Origin: Nocardioides sp.
Lineage (GTDB): Bacteria; Actinomycetota; Actinomycetes; Propionibacteriales; Nocardioidaceae
Length of the DNA: 64,000 nt
Reading direction: 5' to 3'
Assembly: GCA_030698375.1 (NCBI GenBank)
Contig: JAUYLL010000132.1
Span: forward strand, 51,651-115,650
Part shown: positions 1 through 8,084 of the stretch, piece after piece
Layout: each line of letters opens with the position of its first letter
Position numbering within the stretch: position 1 is the first letter of the stretch
Notes under the pieces: generated by a model
What the model saw: the letters and a program-made list of their open reading frames with translations, nothing else
Told to the model about the DNA's origin: nothing
The model's database searches: none
Program-made: the position numbers and the translations under genes

Positions 1-227
1 CGCTCGCGGCGTCGCGGCACCGGCGGGTCTCGCTCCGTGGGGTCCGGGTGCCGACCGCGTTCGTCGCCGGCAAGTGGGACGTCCTGGCGTCCTCCCACGA
101 CATGCGCACGGCCGCCGAGCGCATCCCCGGCGCCACGTACGCCGAGCTCCCCGCCAGCCACTTCGTCCAGCTCGAGCGGCCGCACGAGGTGCACGAGCAG
201 CTGCTGGCGTTCCTCGCACACACTTGA
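1..227 (+). CDS. Alpha/beta hydrolase, C-terminal part only (5' end outside window)
   Basis: An open frame with codons starting at base 3 runs to TGA at 225-227. It encodes the end of an alpha/beta-hydrolase fold: an acid-loop segment GKWDVLAS and, 35 residues on, ASHFVQLERP, where the His would be the catalytic base and the Asp of GKWD the acid, followed by the usual closing helix. The nucleophile region lies outside the window, so the substrate cannot be judged. The next gene begins 20 bases later in the same direction. Confidence 0.75.
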   Translation, partial: LAASRHRRVSLRGVRVPTAFVAGKWDVLASSHDMRTAAERIPGATYAELPASHFVQLERPHEVHEQLLAFLAHT

Positions 228-247
228 GCCGTTCGTAGGTTGGGGAC

Positions 248-1381
248 ATGATCCGTCGCGCACGTCCCGTCCTCGCCGGTCTCGCACTCGTGCTCGTGGT
301 GGGTGCCTGCGGCACCGAGGACCCGACCCCAACGCCGGGCGAGCGCTCCGACTCCCCCTCCCCCACTGACGCCGAGGACCCGGGCGTCTCCGAGGAGACC
401 GGTCCGGTGACACCGCGGATCACCGGCGACGCCGCCACCGGCCTGCAGGCCCCGTGGGGACTCGGATTCCTGCCCGACGGGACCGCGCTGGTGACCGAGC
501 GCGACACGGCGCGGGTCCTCGCGGTCACCGACGACGAGGTCCGGGTGGTAGCCACCCTCGAGCAGGCGGCACCCCGGGGCGAGGCCGGGCTACTCGGGCT
601 CGCGGTCTCCCCGACGTACGACGAGGACGAGCTCGTCTACCTCTACCTGACGACCGAGCAGGACAACCGGGTCGTCCGCGCGACCTTCGACGGTGACCGG
701 CTCGGCACGCCCGAGGTCGTGCTCGAGGGCATCCCGAGCGCCTTCATCCACGACGGCGGCCGGATCCGGTTCGGCCCCGACGACATGCTCTACGTCGCCA
801 CCGGCGATGCCTCAGAGCCGTCCCTGGCACCCGACGCCGGCTCGTTGGCCGGCAAGGTCCTGCGGATCACGCCCGACGGCGACCCGGCCCCCGACAACCC
901 GGACCCCGACTCACCGGTGTGGACCGTGGGCCACCGCAACATCCAGGGCCTCACCTTCGACGACGAGGGACGCCTGTGGGCCAGCGAGTTCGGTCAGGAC
1001 GCGTTCGACGAGGTGAACCTGATCGAGGCCGGTGAGAACTACGGCTGGCCCCAGGTCGAGGGCAAGGGCGACATCGACGGGCTCCGGGACCCCGCGCGCC
1101 AGTGGCCCACCTCCGAGGCGTCTCCCTCCGGCCTCGTCTTCCACGAGGGGTCGCTGTGGATGGCTGCGCTGCGTGGCCAGCGCCTGTGGCAGATCCCGGT
1201 GCGCGCGGACGGGTCGACCGGGCGCCCGGTCCCCCACTTCGTCGGGGACCACGGTCGCTTGCGCACCGTCGAGGTGGCCCCCGACGGGAACCTGTGGCTG
1301 ACCACCTCGAACCGCGACGGGCGCGGGGACCCAGGGAGGCAGGACGACCGGATCCTGGTCGTCGAGCTCACCCGCGACTGA
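248..1381 (+). CDS. Glucose/sorbosone dehydrogenase-like (PQQ-type beta-propeller) lipoprotein
   Basis: A 377-residue exported protein with a lipoprotein signal peptide: basic start, hydrophobic core, and VVGAC with Cys21 as the lipidated residue. A Ser/Pro/Glu-rich linker (about 22-55) leads into a six-bladed propeller of the soluble glucose/sorbosone dehydrogenase family. Family signatures seen are APWGLGFLPDG, EAGLLGLAVSP, HDGGRIRFGPD, GHRNIQGL and NYGWPQVEG. Relatives oxidise sugars or aldoses with PQQ, but many actinobacterial members have no proven substrate. The 3' end overlaps the convergent S-component gene by 14 bases, so no terminator separates them. Fold call is firm, enzymatic role uncertain. 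Confidence 0.85.
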   Translation: MIRRARPVLAGLALVLVVGACGTEDPTPTPGERSDSPSPTDAEDPGVSEETGPVTPRITGDAATGLQAPWGLGFLPDGTALVTERDTARVLAVTDDEVRVVATLEQAAPRGEAGLLGLAVSPTYDEDELVYLYLTTEQDNRVVRATFDGDRLGTPEVVLEGIPSAFIHDGGRIRFGPDDMLYVATGDASEPSLAPDAGSLAGKVLRITPDGDPAPDNPDPDSPVWTVGHRNIQGLTFDDEGRLWASEFGQDAFDEVNLIEAGENYGWPQVEGKGDIDGLRDPARQWPTSEASPSGLVFHEGSLWMAALRGQRLWQIPVRADGSTGRPVPHFVGDHGRLRTVEVAPDGNLWLTTSNRDGRGDPGRQDDRILVVELTRD

Positions 1382-2192
1382 CGTCGGCGGGATCCGCCGC
1401 CCCCTCGCGCACCACCCGCGCCCGGCGCGACGCGCGCCGGAGGGTGGCCAGCACGGCAGGTCCCAGCAGCAGCACCATCGCCGTGGTGGTGATCGCCCGG
1501 CCGGTGTCCCAGCTGCCGGTCGAGGTCAGCAGCGTGTAGACGACGAAGCGCACGAGGTTCTCACCGATCGGGTCACCGGGGACGTAGGAGAGCCCGCCCT
1601 CGTGGCCGGGCACCAGGATGCCGAGGGTGTAGGGCCAGCTGGCCATGTTCATGACCAGGCCGTAGGCATACGCCGCGACCACGCCGTAGGCCACCAGCAG
1701 CGCGAGCTCGGCGCGGCCGCGCGCACGTGGCAGCAGGCCGGCGCCCATGCCGACCCAGGCGGCGGCGAGCATCTGGTACGGCAGCCACGGCCCGACACCC
1801 GCGGTCACCAGGGCCGAGGCGAAGAGCGAGGTGCAGCCCAGCACGAACCCGAACCCCGGTCCGAACACCCGGCCACCGAGGATCAGCAGGAAGAAGACCA
1901 GCTCGACGCCCGCGACGCCCGCGCTGGCCCCGCGGAGCACTGCGTTGACCGCGGTGAGCACACCGAGCATCGCCAACGCGCGGGAGTCCATCCCGCCCTC
2001 CGTCAGCTCGGCGAGGACGACCACGACGACGACCGGGAGCAGCAGCAGGAAGATGAACGGCGGGTCGACGCGGTCGCCCGGCCGGGCCTGCAGGAGCAGC
2101 GGCCAGAGGAACATCATCAGGCCCGCCACCGTCGCGACGGCCAGCACGGTGCGCGAGCGCCACGACAGCGGCAGCGCCGCCGCCCGGCTCAT
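1368..2192 (-). CDS. ECF transporter substrate-binding (S) component, probably for cobalamin
   Basis: A 274-residue integral membrane protein with about six hydrophobic segments, for example FLLLLPVVVVVVLAEL, VELVFFLLILGG and LALLVAYGVVAAYAYGLV. The start is ATG at 2192 inside the ATGA overlap with the upstream ATPase stop, so the two are translationally coupled. It ends the minus-strand series barrel - small partner - T - A/A' - S. The conserved stretch LRGASAGVAGVELVF...GRVFGPGFGF is typical of the actinobacterial S components annotated simply as ECF S component. B12 specificity is inferred from the cobalamin riboswitch upstream of the operon and from the transcobalamin-like partners, not from binding residues. 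CbrT is the known analogue. Confidence 0.8.
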   Translation of the reverse strand: MSRAAALPLSWRSRTVLAVATVAGLMMFLWPLLLQARPGDRVDPPFIFLLLLPVVVVVVLAELTEGGMDSRALAMLGVLTAVNAVLRGASAGVAGVELVFFLLILGGRVFGPGFGFVLGCTSLFASALVTAGVGPWLPYQMLAAAWVGMGAGLLPRARGRAELALLVAYGVVAAYAYGLVMNMASWPYTLGILVPGHEGGLSYVPGDPIGENLVRFVVYTLLTSTGSWDTGRAITTTAMVLLLGPAVLATLRRASRRARVVREGAADPADVSRG

Positions 2193-3808
2193 CCGACCCG
2201 CGCGAGCGCGTCGCGCACCTGGGCCACCGTGAGCCAACGCGGCCCGAGGATCTTCGCGGTCTGCGGCGCGAACCCGGGCGACTCGGTGACGACCTTGGCG
2301 GCCGGGCCGCGGGAGACGACCTCCCCGTCAGCCAGCACGAGGGCGTCGTCGGACACGGCCGCCACGAACTCGACGTCGTGGGAGGCCACCAGCACAGCAT
2401 GTCCCTCGGCGGCCAGCTCCCGCAGGACAGCGGCGAGCGCGGCCTTGCCCGGGTAGTCCAGCCCCCGGGTGGGCTCGTCGAGCACCAGCACGCGGGGCGA
2501 GGTCGTGAGCACGATGGCCAGGACCAGGGCCAGCCGCTGGCCCTCCGAAAGGTCGCGCGGGTGCTGGTAGGGGTCCACGGCCGGCACCAGGCGCTCGAGG
2601 AGCGCCGTGCACGTCCCGGCCTCGGCGTCGGCGGCCCGGTCCGCGGCGGCACACTCCTCGGCCACCGTCTCCAGATAGAGCAGGTCAGCGGCCGTCTGCG
2701 GCACCAGCCCGACGCTGCGCCGTCGCTCCTCGGGGCCGAGGTCGCGCGGGTCGCCGGTCGCCACGCGAACGGAGCCCGCCGTACGCCGGCCGCTGCCCTG
2801 GAGCGCCCACAGCAGCGAGGACTTGCCCGACCCGTTGCGGCCCATGAGGCCGGTGACCTCGCCGGCCCGCAGGTCCAGGTCGACCCCGCGCACCGCGACC
2901 GTGCTGTCGTGCACGACGGTGACGCCGCGGGCCTGGAGCAGCACGTCGTCGGCGGCGCCGTCGGGCGGCTCGGTCACCGCGTCGCCGTCGCCCAGCCGCT
3001 CCCGGAGGTCGTGGGAGCGCCGGCGCGCGTCACGCACCGACAGGGGCAGCGGCTGCCACCCCGCCAACCGGCCGAGCTCGACGATCGGGGGCGCCACCGG
3101 GCTCGACTCGAGCATCCGCTGGGGCTCGCCGGCGGTCAGCCGGCCGTCACCGTCGAGGACGGCCATCCGGTCCGCGAAGGGCACGACGCGCTCGAGGCGG
3201 TGCTCGGCCACGACGACCGAGACGCCGACGTCGTGGACCAGCCGGGTCAGGGTCGCGAGCACGTCCTCGGCCGCCGTCGGGTCCAGTGCCGAGGTGGGCT
3301 CGTCGAGCACGAGGACCCGGGGGTGGGTGGTGAGGACGGCGCCGATCGCCACCCGCTGCTGCTGGCCGCCCGAGAGCGTACGCAGGTCACGGCCGCGGAG
3401 CTCGGGGATGCCTAGGAGGTCGAGCGTCTCCTCGACCCGACGGCGCATGGTGGCCGGGTCGTAGCCCAGCTGCTCCATGCCGTAGGCGAGCTCCTCCTCG
3501 ACGGTGTCCGTGACGAAGCCGGCGGCCGGGTCCTGACCGACGGAGCCGATCATGTGGGCGCGCTCCCGGGGAGGCAGGTGCAGGATGCTGCTGCCGTCGA
3601 CGAGCACGTCGCCACGCAGGCTCCCGCCGGTGAAGCGCGGGACCAGACCGGTGAAGAGCCCCAGGAGCGTGGACTTCCCGACCCCGGTGCGACCCGCGAC
3701 GAGCAGGAGTTCGCCCTCCTCGACCACGAGGTCGACGGCGTCGAGCACCCGCACCGGCTCACCCTGGTCGTCGTCGTAGTCGAAGGTGCACGACCTCAGC
3801 TCGATCAC
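2189..3808 (-). CDS. ECF transporter energizing ATPase, fused A and A' domains
   Basis: A 539-residue cytoplasmic ATPase with two ABC domains in one chain. Domain 1 has Walker A GRTGVGKST, signature LSGGQQQRVAI and Walker B VLVLDEPTSALD. Domain 2 has GRNGSGKSS, a degenerate signature LSEGQR and VLVLDEPTRGLD. The start is GTG at 3808, within the GTGA overlap with the stop of the T gene (3805-3807). Its 3' end overlaps the S gene by 4 bases. It would hydrolyse ATP to drive toppling of the S component through the T component. The imperfect second signature suggests one asymmetric ATP site, as is common in fused ECF ATPases. Confidence 0.9.
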   Translation of the reverse strand: MIELRSCTFDYDDDQGEPVRVLDAVDLVVEEGELLLVAGRTGVGKSTLLGLFTGLVPRFTGGSLRGDVLVDGSSILHLPPRERAHMIGSVGQDPAAGFVTDTVEEELAYGMEQLGYDPATMRRRVEETLDLLGIPELRGRDLRTLSGGQQQRVAIGAVLTTHPRVLVLDEPTSALDPTAAEDVLATLTRLVHDVGVSVVVAEHRLERVVPFADRMAVLDGDGRLTAGEPQRMLESSPVAPPIVELGRLAGWQPLPLSVRDARRRSHDLRERLGDGDAVTEPPDGAADDVLLQARGVTVVHDSTVAVRGVDLDLRAGEVTGLMGRNGSGKSSLLWALQGSGRRTAGSVRVATGDPRDLGPEERRRSVGLVPQTAADLLYLETVAEECAAADRAADAEAGTCTALLERLVPAVDPYQHPRDLSEGQRLALVLAIVLTTSPRVLVLDEPTRGLDYPGKAALAAVLRELAAEGHAVLVASHDVEFVAAVSDDALVLADGEVVSRGPAAKVVTESPGFAPQTAKILGPRWLTVAQVRDALARVG

Positions 3809-4929
3809 GACCTGCTCCTCTCGGGGTACGACGGTGCCGGTGCGACGAGCGCCGGTGCAGCAGCGAGGAGGACGGCCATCAGCAGCAGCACCGTCACCTG
3901 CGGGACCGCGGTCAGCGGTGGGTAGTTCGCGAGCATCGCCCGGTCGGCACTGAGGATGACCAGCGTCGCGGTCGCGACGCCACAGGCGAGCACCCCGATC
4001 TCCGCGGGTGCCCACCGGTCCGGGCGGTACCGGGTACGGCGCACCCGTCGTCCGGCAGCCGCGATCCCCGTGCCGGCGAGCAGGCAGCCGAGCACCAGCA
4101 GCGGCACCCCGAGGTCGCCCTCCCCGGCCTGGTCCAGCAACGCGTAGATCCCCAGGCAGAGCCCGATCAGGCCCGCGAGCATCAGGGCACCCGTCGTACG
4201 GCGCTCGGCGGGGGTGGCCGTGCCGGCACGGCCGTAGCCGCGGGCGTCCATGCCCGCGGCGAGCTGGAGGCTGCGGGCCAACGCGTCCTCCAGCACCGGG
4301 ACGACGAGGCGCCGCAGACCCCGGATCCGCCCGGGCGGACCGCCGCGCAGCTCCTGCGCGCGGCGCACGCGGCGCACCGAGTCCGCCAGCTGAGGGATGA
4401 CGGTGACCGCGACGACGACGGCGGTGCCGACCTCGTAGAGCGCCGGGGGCAGCGACTTGAGCAGCCGCTTGGGGTTGGCGAGCGCGTTGGCGGCGCCGAT
4501 GGCGATCACGATGGTGGCCAGGCGCATGCCGTCGTACAGCCCGGCGAGCACGGTCTCCTGGGTGATGGGCCCGAGCAGCACCACACCAGCCACCCAGTCC
4601 GGCAGCGGGACGGTCGGCAGGTCGAGCCAGACGACGGTGCCGTACCCGCCCCCGAGGAGCACCCGGAACACGACGCGCACCACGACGATGAACAGCCCGA
4701 ACCACAGATAGAGACGGAACGAGCGCGCCCACGGGTGGTCGCCCCGCCGTTGCGCGACGACCCACGCGGCCGCGGCGACGAGCAGGAGCAGCACGAACGG
4801 GTTGGTGGTGAAGGACGCGGCGGCCGCGAGACCGATCGCCCACCCCCACCAGGCCGCCGGGTGCAGCTCGCGCGGCAGCCGCCGGGCACGGGGCCCGGCG
4901 GCTGCCTTCTCGCTCGTCGCGGTGGTCAC
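3805..4929 (-). CDS. ECF transporter transmembrane (T) component, CbiQ-like
   Basis: A 374-residue membrane protein of the CbiQ/EcfT family. Two coupling signatures typical of T proteins are present: RAQELRGG and AGMDARGYGR. Hydrophobic segments flank them on both sides, including an extra C-terminal set (ALMLAGLIGLCLGIYALL, EIGVLACGVATATLVIL). The start is GTG at 4929, two bases after the stop of the small partner gene. The first 20 codons contain a perfect 14-bp inverted repeat (4874-4906). That same stretch recurs as a degenerate fragment at 7083-7140, which marks the end of a tandem duplication. Confidence 0.87.
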   Translation of the reverse strand: MTTATSEKAAAGPRARRLPRELHPAAWWGWAIGLAAAASFTTNPFVLLLLVAAAAWVVAQRRGDHPWARSFRLYLWFGLFIVVVRVVFRVLLGGGYGTVVWLDLPTVPLPDWVAGVVLLGPITQETVLAGLYDGMRLATIVIAIGAANALANPKRLLKSLPPALYEVGTAVVVAVTVIPQLADSVRRVRRAQELRGGPPGRIRGLRRLVVPVLEDALARSLQLAAGMDARGYGRAGTATPAERRTTGALMLAGLIGLCLGIYALLDQAGEGDLGVPLLVLGCLLAGTGIAAAGRRVRRTRYRPDRWAPAEIGVLACGVATATLVILSADRAMLANYPPLTAVPQVTVLLLMAVLLAAAPALVAPAPSYPERSRS

Positions 4930-4931
4930 GA

Positions 4932-5609
4932 TCAGGCCGTCCCGGTCCCCCGGCGACGGCGTACGGCGGCCCCGATCGCGAGCGCGGCGAGCAGACCGAG
5001 CAGCACCAGCGGCACCGCCAACGGCAGGCCCCCGCCCTCGGACGCGGTCGGAGCCGCGGCGGACTCCTCGACGGCTCCGGGCTCGGCCTCGTCCGCCTGC
5101 GTCTTCCCAGCGTTCGGCGTGGCCGAAGCACTCGCCCCGACCACTGGCGGGGCGATCCCGGGAATGTCGCGCTCACCACCGCTCTGCCACGCCAGTGCGA
5201 TGGACCCACCGGCCGGAATGCGCAATCCGACGATGCCCACGCTGGCGTAGCTCCAGGTCCCGGACTTGCCGTCGGACCAGAACAGCCCCCAGTAGGCGTT
5301 GACCGGTGGGGTCTTCACGCAGGGGTCGGAGGCTGGCGCCCCACTCACCCGACACACGAAGCCCGGGTCGCGCTGGACGTAGTCGATCGGGTGCCCGACG
5401 CCCGACACGATCTCCGACCCCACCTTGCCCCCGCCCTCCGTGGCGCACGCCGAGGACAGCGCCCCACCCAGCCCACGCGCGTCGACGACGACGCTCACCC
5501 CGTCGCTGGGACCGCAGACGGCCGCGGCCGCCGGCCCCCCAAGGGGGCCGATCAGCACCGCAGTCATGGTGAGCACCCCCACAACCACCCCCGCGACGAG
5601 CCTGGGCAT
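4932..5609 (-). CDS. Small secreted, membrane-anchored protein with a possible transcobalamin-like beta domain (copy 1)
   Basis: A 225-residue protein with a Sec signal peptide (cleavage likely after PAAAA). It carries a compact domain of about 120 residues with four cysteines (AVCGPSDG, SACATEGG, FVCRVSG, DPCVKTP) and an ending YWGLFWSDGKSGTWSYAS...LRIPAGGSIALAW. An Ala/Glu-rich spacer, a C-terminal transmembrane helix (LPLAVPLVLLGLLAALAIGAA) and a basic tail RRRRG follow. The Trp/Gly-rich ending resembles the C-terminal beta domain of transcobalamin and intrinsic factor (DUF4430-type); that likeness is my inference. It starts 8 bases after the barrel gene and runs into the T gene. GTG at 5615 is an alternative start. 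Confidence 0.75.
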   Translation of the reverse strand: MPRLVAGVVVGVLTMTAVLIGPLGGPAAAAVCGPSDGVSVVVDARGLGGALSSACATEGGGKVGSEIVSGVGHPIDYVQRDPGFVCRVSGAPASDPCVKTPPVNAYWGLFWSDGKSGTWSYASVGIVGLRIPAGGSIALAWQSGGERDIPGIAPPVVGASASATPNAGKTQADEAEPGAVEESAAAPTASEGGGLPLAVPLVLLGLLAALAIGAAVRRRRGTGTA

Positions 5610-5616
5610 GGTCACG

Positions 5617-6816
5617 TCAGCAACCCGCGCCGTCCTGCTCGCCCTCGAGCGTCCAGAGCAGGCTCGGGAGGGCCTGGGTCGCGGTGACGTTCCACTGCTG
5701 GAAGGTCTCCTCGAGCCCGTCCGCACGTCCTGCAGCCAGGGCAGCCTCGTCGAAGGCGATGGCACCGGCTTCGTCGTCCAGCTCGTCTCCGCACTCCTGG
5801 TCGGGGACCTGGAGCGCCCGGACCCAGGCCGCAGCCTGGGAAGCCTCGTCGTCCATGCCCCGGAGCCCGAGCGCCCACCCGGCCAGGCCTGTGCTGTTGG
5901 CGTTCGGGCCCCCGGTCTCCGCTCCGGCGTCGAACGCGCCGTCCGTCGTCTGACGCTGGACGAGCCACTCGGTGGCAGCGGTCAGCGCATCGTCGACCTC
6001 CGTATCCTCTGCCGCGAGTGCGTGGAGCTGGAGGATGACGGTCGCGGTGGTGTCGGGCCCAGCGTCGTCCGTTGCAGGAGTCGTGCAGTCCTGCGTCTCG
6101 GCGTCGATGTCCGGGAACTCCTGCCTGAAGTGACCGTCAGGGCACTGCTGGTCGAGCAGGTAGTCCAGTGCCTCCTGGGCGCGCGCCGACCCGGCCTCGT
6201 GCAGCCCGCGTACGACGAACGCCTGGCCGAGGCTGTTGGCGTACTGGTGGTCGGGCTCGCCCTGGGCGGTGTCGAAGCTCCGACCGACGGCGGGGCCGTC
6301 GTCGACGAGAAGGGACTCGGCGCGCTGGACCAGGTCGATCCCTCCAAAGCTCCCGGTGTCCCCGTCGACGAGGTCCGCCAGGACCAGCGCCTTCCCGGTG
6401 GCACCGGCGACCTCGCCGGAGGAGACCTCGCCGTCCTCACCCTCGAACTCGTACTCGACGTACGACCCCGCAGCGTCCTCGACCGCTGCCGCCACGGCCG
6501 AGATCGCATCCTCCTGGTCCCCGACGGCGTCCAGGGCGAGCGCAGCATCGATGCTCTGGCCGTGGAGCGGACCGAAGTCCCCCTCGAGCAACCCGTCTTC
6601 GGCGAGCCGCTCCGCCAGCCAGGCAGCACCAGTTGCTGCCGGACCCGGGTCCGCACCGTCCGGAGGCGTGAGCGACGCGGGACTGGGGTCGGTGGTGGCC
6701 GTGCCCGACTCGGTGTCCGACCCCGACCCGGTGCATGCCGTGGTCATCGCGAACGCCAGGACGGCGCCGGTGGCGACGGCGACGCGGAGACGCACGCGTC
6801 GTGGGGTGGATGACAT
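5617..6816 (-). CDS. Secreted alpha/alpha-barrel protein (prenyltransferase/squalene oxidase repeats), transcobalamin-like alpha domain, copy 1
   Basis: A 399-residue exported protein. The signal region ends MTTAC (Cys28), a possible but weak lipobox because -3 is Thr. The rest is a chain of helical hairpin repeats of the terpene-cyclase-like toroid: GQSIDAALALDAVG, NSLGQAFVVRGLHEAG, LDYLLDQQCPDGHFRQEF, ATEWLVQRQTTDGAFDAG, NSTGLAGWALGLRG and TFQQWNVTATQALPSLLW. This fold is shared by B12 carriers of the transcobalamin family and by terpene cyclases; the DXDD-type cyclase motif is not seen. ATG at 6816 is chosen because GGAAGGA lies just upstream, inside a hairpin below a cobalamin riboswitch. 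The first role to test is extracellular cobalamin capture. Confidence 0.8.
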   Translation of the reverse strand: MSSTPRRVRLRVAVATGAVLAFAMTTACTGSGSDTESGTATTDPSPASLTPPDGADPGPAATGAAWLAERLAEDGLLEGDFGPLHGQSIDAALALDAVGDQEDAISAVAAAVEDAAGSYVEYEFEGEDGEVSSGEVAGATGKALVLADLVDGDTGSFGGIDLVQRAESLLVDDGPAVGRSFDTAQGEPDHQYANSLGQAFVVRGLHEAGSARAQEALDYLLDQQCPDGHFRQEFPDIDAETQDCTTPATDDAGPDTTATVILQLHALAAEDTEVDDALTAATEWLVQRQTTDGAFDAGAETGGPNANSTGLAGWALGLRGMDDEASQAAAWVRALQVPDQECGDELDDEAGAIAFDEAALAAGRADGLEETFQQWNVTATQALPSLLWTLEGEQDGAGC

Positions 6817-6824
6817 GGGTGGGT

Positions 6825-6849
6825 CCTTCCCGCTGCACACAGCGGAAGG
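6825..6849 (-). promoter_or_regulatory. Hairpin masking the ribosome binding site of barrel copy 1
   Basis: On the minus strand CCTTCCGCTG pairs with CAGCGGGAAGG (one bulged base). The second arm contains the GGAAGGA ribosome binding site of the gene starting at 6816. This is the expected output stage of a riboswitch that controls translation. Confidence 0.7.
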
Positions 6850-6901
6850 ACACCTCGAAAGGCGACTCCTCCGCTGCTTTCCTCGACAGCGATCATGAGG
6901 A

Positions 6902-7029
6902 CGCTCCGCGACGGGTGCTCCGGCTCGTGGCCCCGAGGGGCCACCTACGGTTGCGGGTCAGCGCCGGACTTCGACCGGCTTTCCCCAGCACGAGCGTGAT
7001 GGTGTGGTGCTGCCCCTCGGTGAGGAGCG
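6902..7029 (-). ncRNA. Cobalamin riboswitch aptamer, copy 1
   Basis: Read on the minus strand, the conserved B12-riboswitch core is clear: GGGGAAAGCCGGTCGAAGTC followed by CGGCGCTGACCCGCAACCGT (6945-6987), then a P-stem GTGGCCCC/GGGGCCAC and the B12 box GAGCCGGAGCACCCG (6912-6926). The closing stem P1 is CGCTCC (7024-7029) with GGAGCG (6902-6907). It lies upstream of the barrel - partner - ECF genes and, through the masking hairpin at 6825-6849, should lower their translation when cobalamin is plentiful. The 324-base gap between genes here holds only this element, its hairpin, a short junction and the T fragment. Confidence 0.93.
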
Positions 7030-7082
7030 AAAGCAGGTTATCAGGACCCGGGATCGACCTCGCCACACCGCCGAATGCAGAG

Positions 7083-7115
7083 GGCAGCCGCCGGGCACGC
7101 GGCCCGGCGGCTGCC
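7083..7115 (-). terminator. 14-bp perfect hairpin after the copy 2 genes
   Basis: GGCAGCCGCCGGGC and GCCCGGCGGCTGCC form a perfect stem with a 5-base loop, 25 bases beyond the stop of the copy 2 partner gene. There is no T-run. In the parent T gene the same hairpin is coding, so a terminator role here would be a by-product of the duplication. Confidence 0.5.
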
Positions 7116-7140
7116 GTCTCACTCGTCGCGGTGCTCCTGT
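7083..7140 (-). pseudogene. Degenerate 5' fragment of the ECF T gene left by duplication
   Basis: Minus-strand bases 7140-7083 match the first 19 or so codons of the T gene (4929-4872), including ACCGCGACGAG and the whole inverted repeat. The GTG start is not preserved, an in-frame TGA interrupts (AGTGAGAC versus AGCGAGAAG shows several changes), and similarity stops abruptly at 7083. It directly follows the second partner gene exactly as the real T gene follows the first. Confidence 0.8.
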
Positions 7141-8082
7141 TCAGACCGCCCCGGTCCCCCGACGACGGCGTACGGCGGCTGCGACCGCGAGGGCGGCGAG
7201 CACACCGAGCAGCACCAGCGGCACTGCCAGCGGCAGACCCCCGTCCCCGGAGGCGGTCGGAGCCGCGGCGGACTCCTCGACGGCCTCGGGCTCGGCCTCG
7301 TCCGCCTCCGTGGTCCCAGCACTCGGTGTGGCCGAAGCGCTCGCCTCCGCCTCGGAGAGGGCGGCCGCACGGGCCCGACGACGCTCCCGGCGCTGCTCGC
7401 GCCCGGTCTCCCGCTCCTCCGCCACGGTGGCACCCGCACGGGTGTCCGAGCCGGAGCCCGGACCCGGTGCGGTCCGCGACCCTCCCGAGCCGGCCGGCGG
7501 AGCCGTGTCACCACCCGACGACCCTGGGGACGCCCCCGGTGCGGGCGCCGGCTTCGGCGTGGGTTGCGACGACGGCTTCGGGGCCGGCTTCGGCGCCGAC
7601 GAGGCCACCGGCGGGGCGGTGCCGGGCGCCTTCCGACCGTTGCCGTCCTGCCACGCGAGGCCGATCGACCCACCCGCGGGGATGCGGAGGCTGGTGATGC
7701 CGGAGCTCGCGTAGCTCCACGTCCCGGACTTCCCGTCGGACCAGAACAGACCCCAGTAGGCGTCGGCCGGAGGCGTGTTGACGCACGGGTCCGAGGACGG
7801 CGCACCGCTGACGCGGCACACGAAGCCCGGCTGCCGCTGGACGTACTCGAGCGGGTACCCGACGCTCGGCACGATCTCCGCGCCCGTCTTGCCTCCGCCG
7901 TCGGCGTCGCACGCCGAGGACAGCGACCCACCCAGGCCGCGGGCGTCGACGACGACGCTCACGCCGTCACCGGGACCGCAGACCGCCGCGGTGGCCGGAC
8001 CCGCCAGGGGCCCGACCAGCGCCGCGGCCACCACGAGCAACAGCGCCGGTCCGAGGGCACCGAGCGATCGTGTGCGCTGCAT
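7141..8082 (-). CDS. Small secreted, membrane-anchored protein with a possible transcobalamin-like beta domain (copy 2, long linker)
   Basis: A 313-residue paralogue of the protein at 4932-5609. The signal peptide (MQRTRSLGALGPALLLVV..., ending PATAA) and the four-cysteine domain are closely conserved, and YWGLFWSDGKSGTWSYAS is identical. It differs by a linker about 90 residues longer: Pro/Lys and Gly/Ser repeats (PKPAPKPSSQPTPKPAPAPG) and then a charged patch REQRRERRRAR. The same C-terminal helix and RRRRG tail follow. ATG at 8082 overlaps the barrel gene region by spacing of only 2 bases (upstream stop 8085-8087). No T gene follows, only its fragment. Confidence 0.75.
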   Translation of the reverse strand: MQRTRSLGALGPALLLVVAAALVGPLAGPATAAVCGPGDGVSVVVDARGLGGSLSSACDADGGGKTGAEIVPSVGYPLEYVQRQPGFVCRVSGAPSSDPCVNTPPADAYWGLFWSDGKSGTWSYASSGITSLRIPAGGSIGLAWQDGNGRKAPGTAPPVASSAPKPAPKPSSQPTPKPAPAPGASPGSSGGDTAPPAGSGGSRTAPGPGSGSDTRAGATVAEERETGREQRRERRRARAAALSEAEASASATPSAGTTEADEAEPEAVEESAAAPTASGDGGLPLAVPLVLLGVLAALAVAAAVRRRRGTGAV

Positions 8083-8084
8083 GG

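Larger units (their letters stand above)
4872..7050 (-). repeat. Tandem duplication unit 1 (riboswitch - barrel - partner - T start)
   Basis: This unit matches the one at 7083-9966 in order and in sequence. The riboswitch leaders are nearly identical over more than 200 bases, and the encoded pairs are clearly related. The left end still carries the tail of gatB (TATCAGGACCCG at 7040-7050), although gatB itself is not next to it, and its right end continues into the intact T gene. Confidence 0.8.

Noticed and set aside
6817..6896. Upstream reading frame in both riboswitch leaders starting MIAVEESSGGVA after GGAG of the P1 stem
   Set aside because: It is conserved between the copies only because the leaders were recently duplicated. 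The base changes do not favour silent positions, and the frame runs out of register into the barrel gene.
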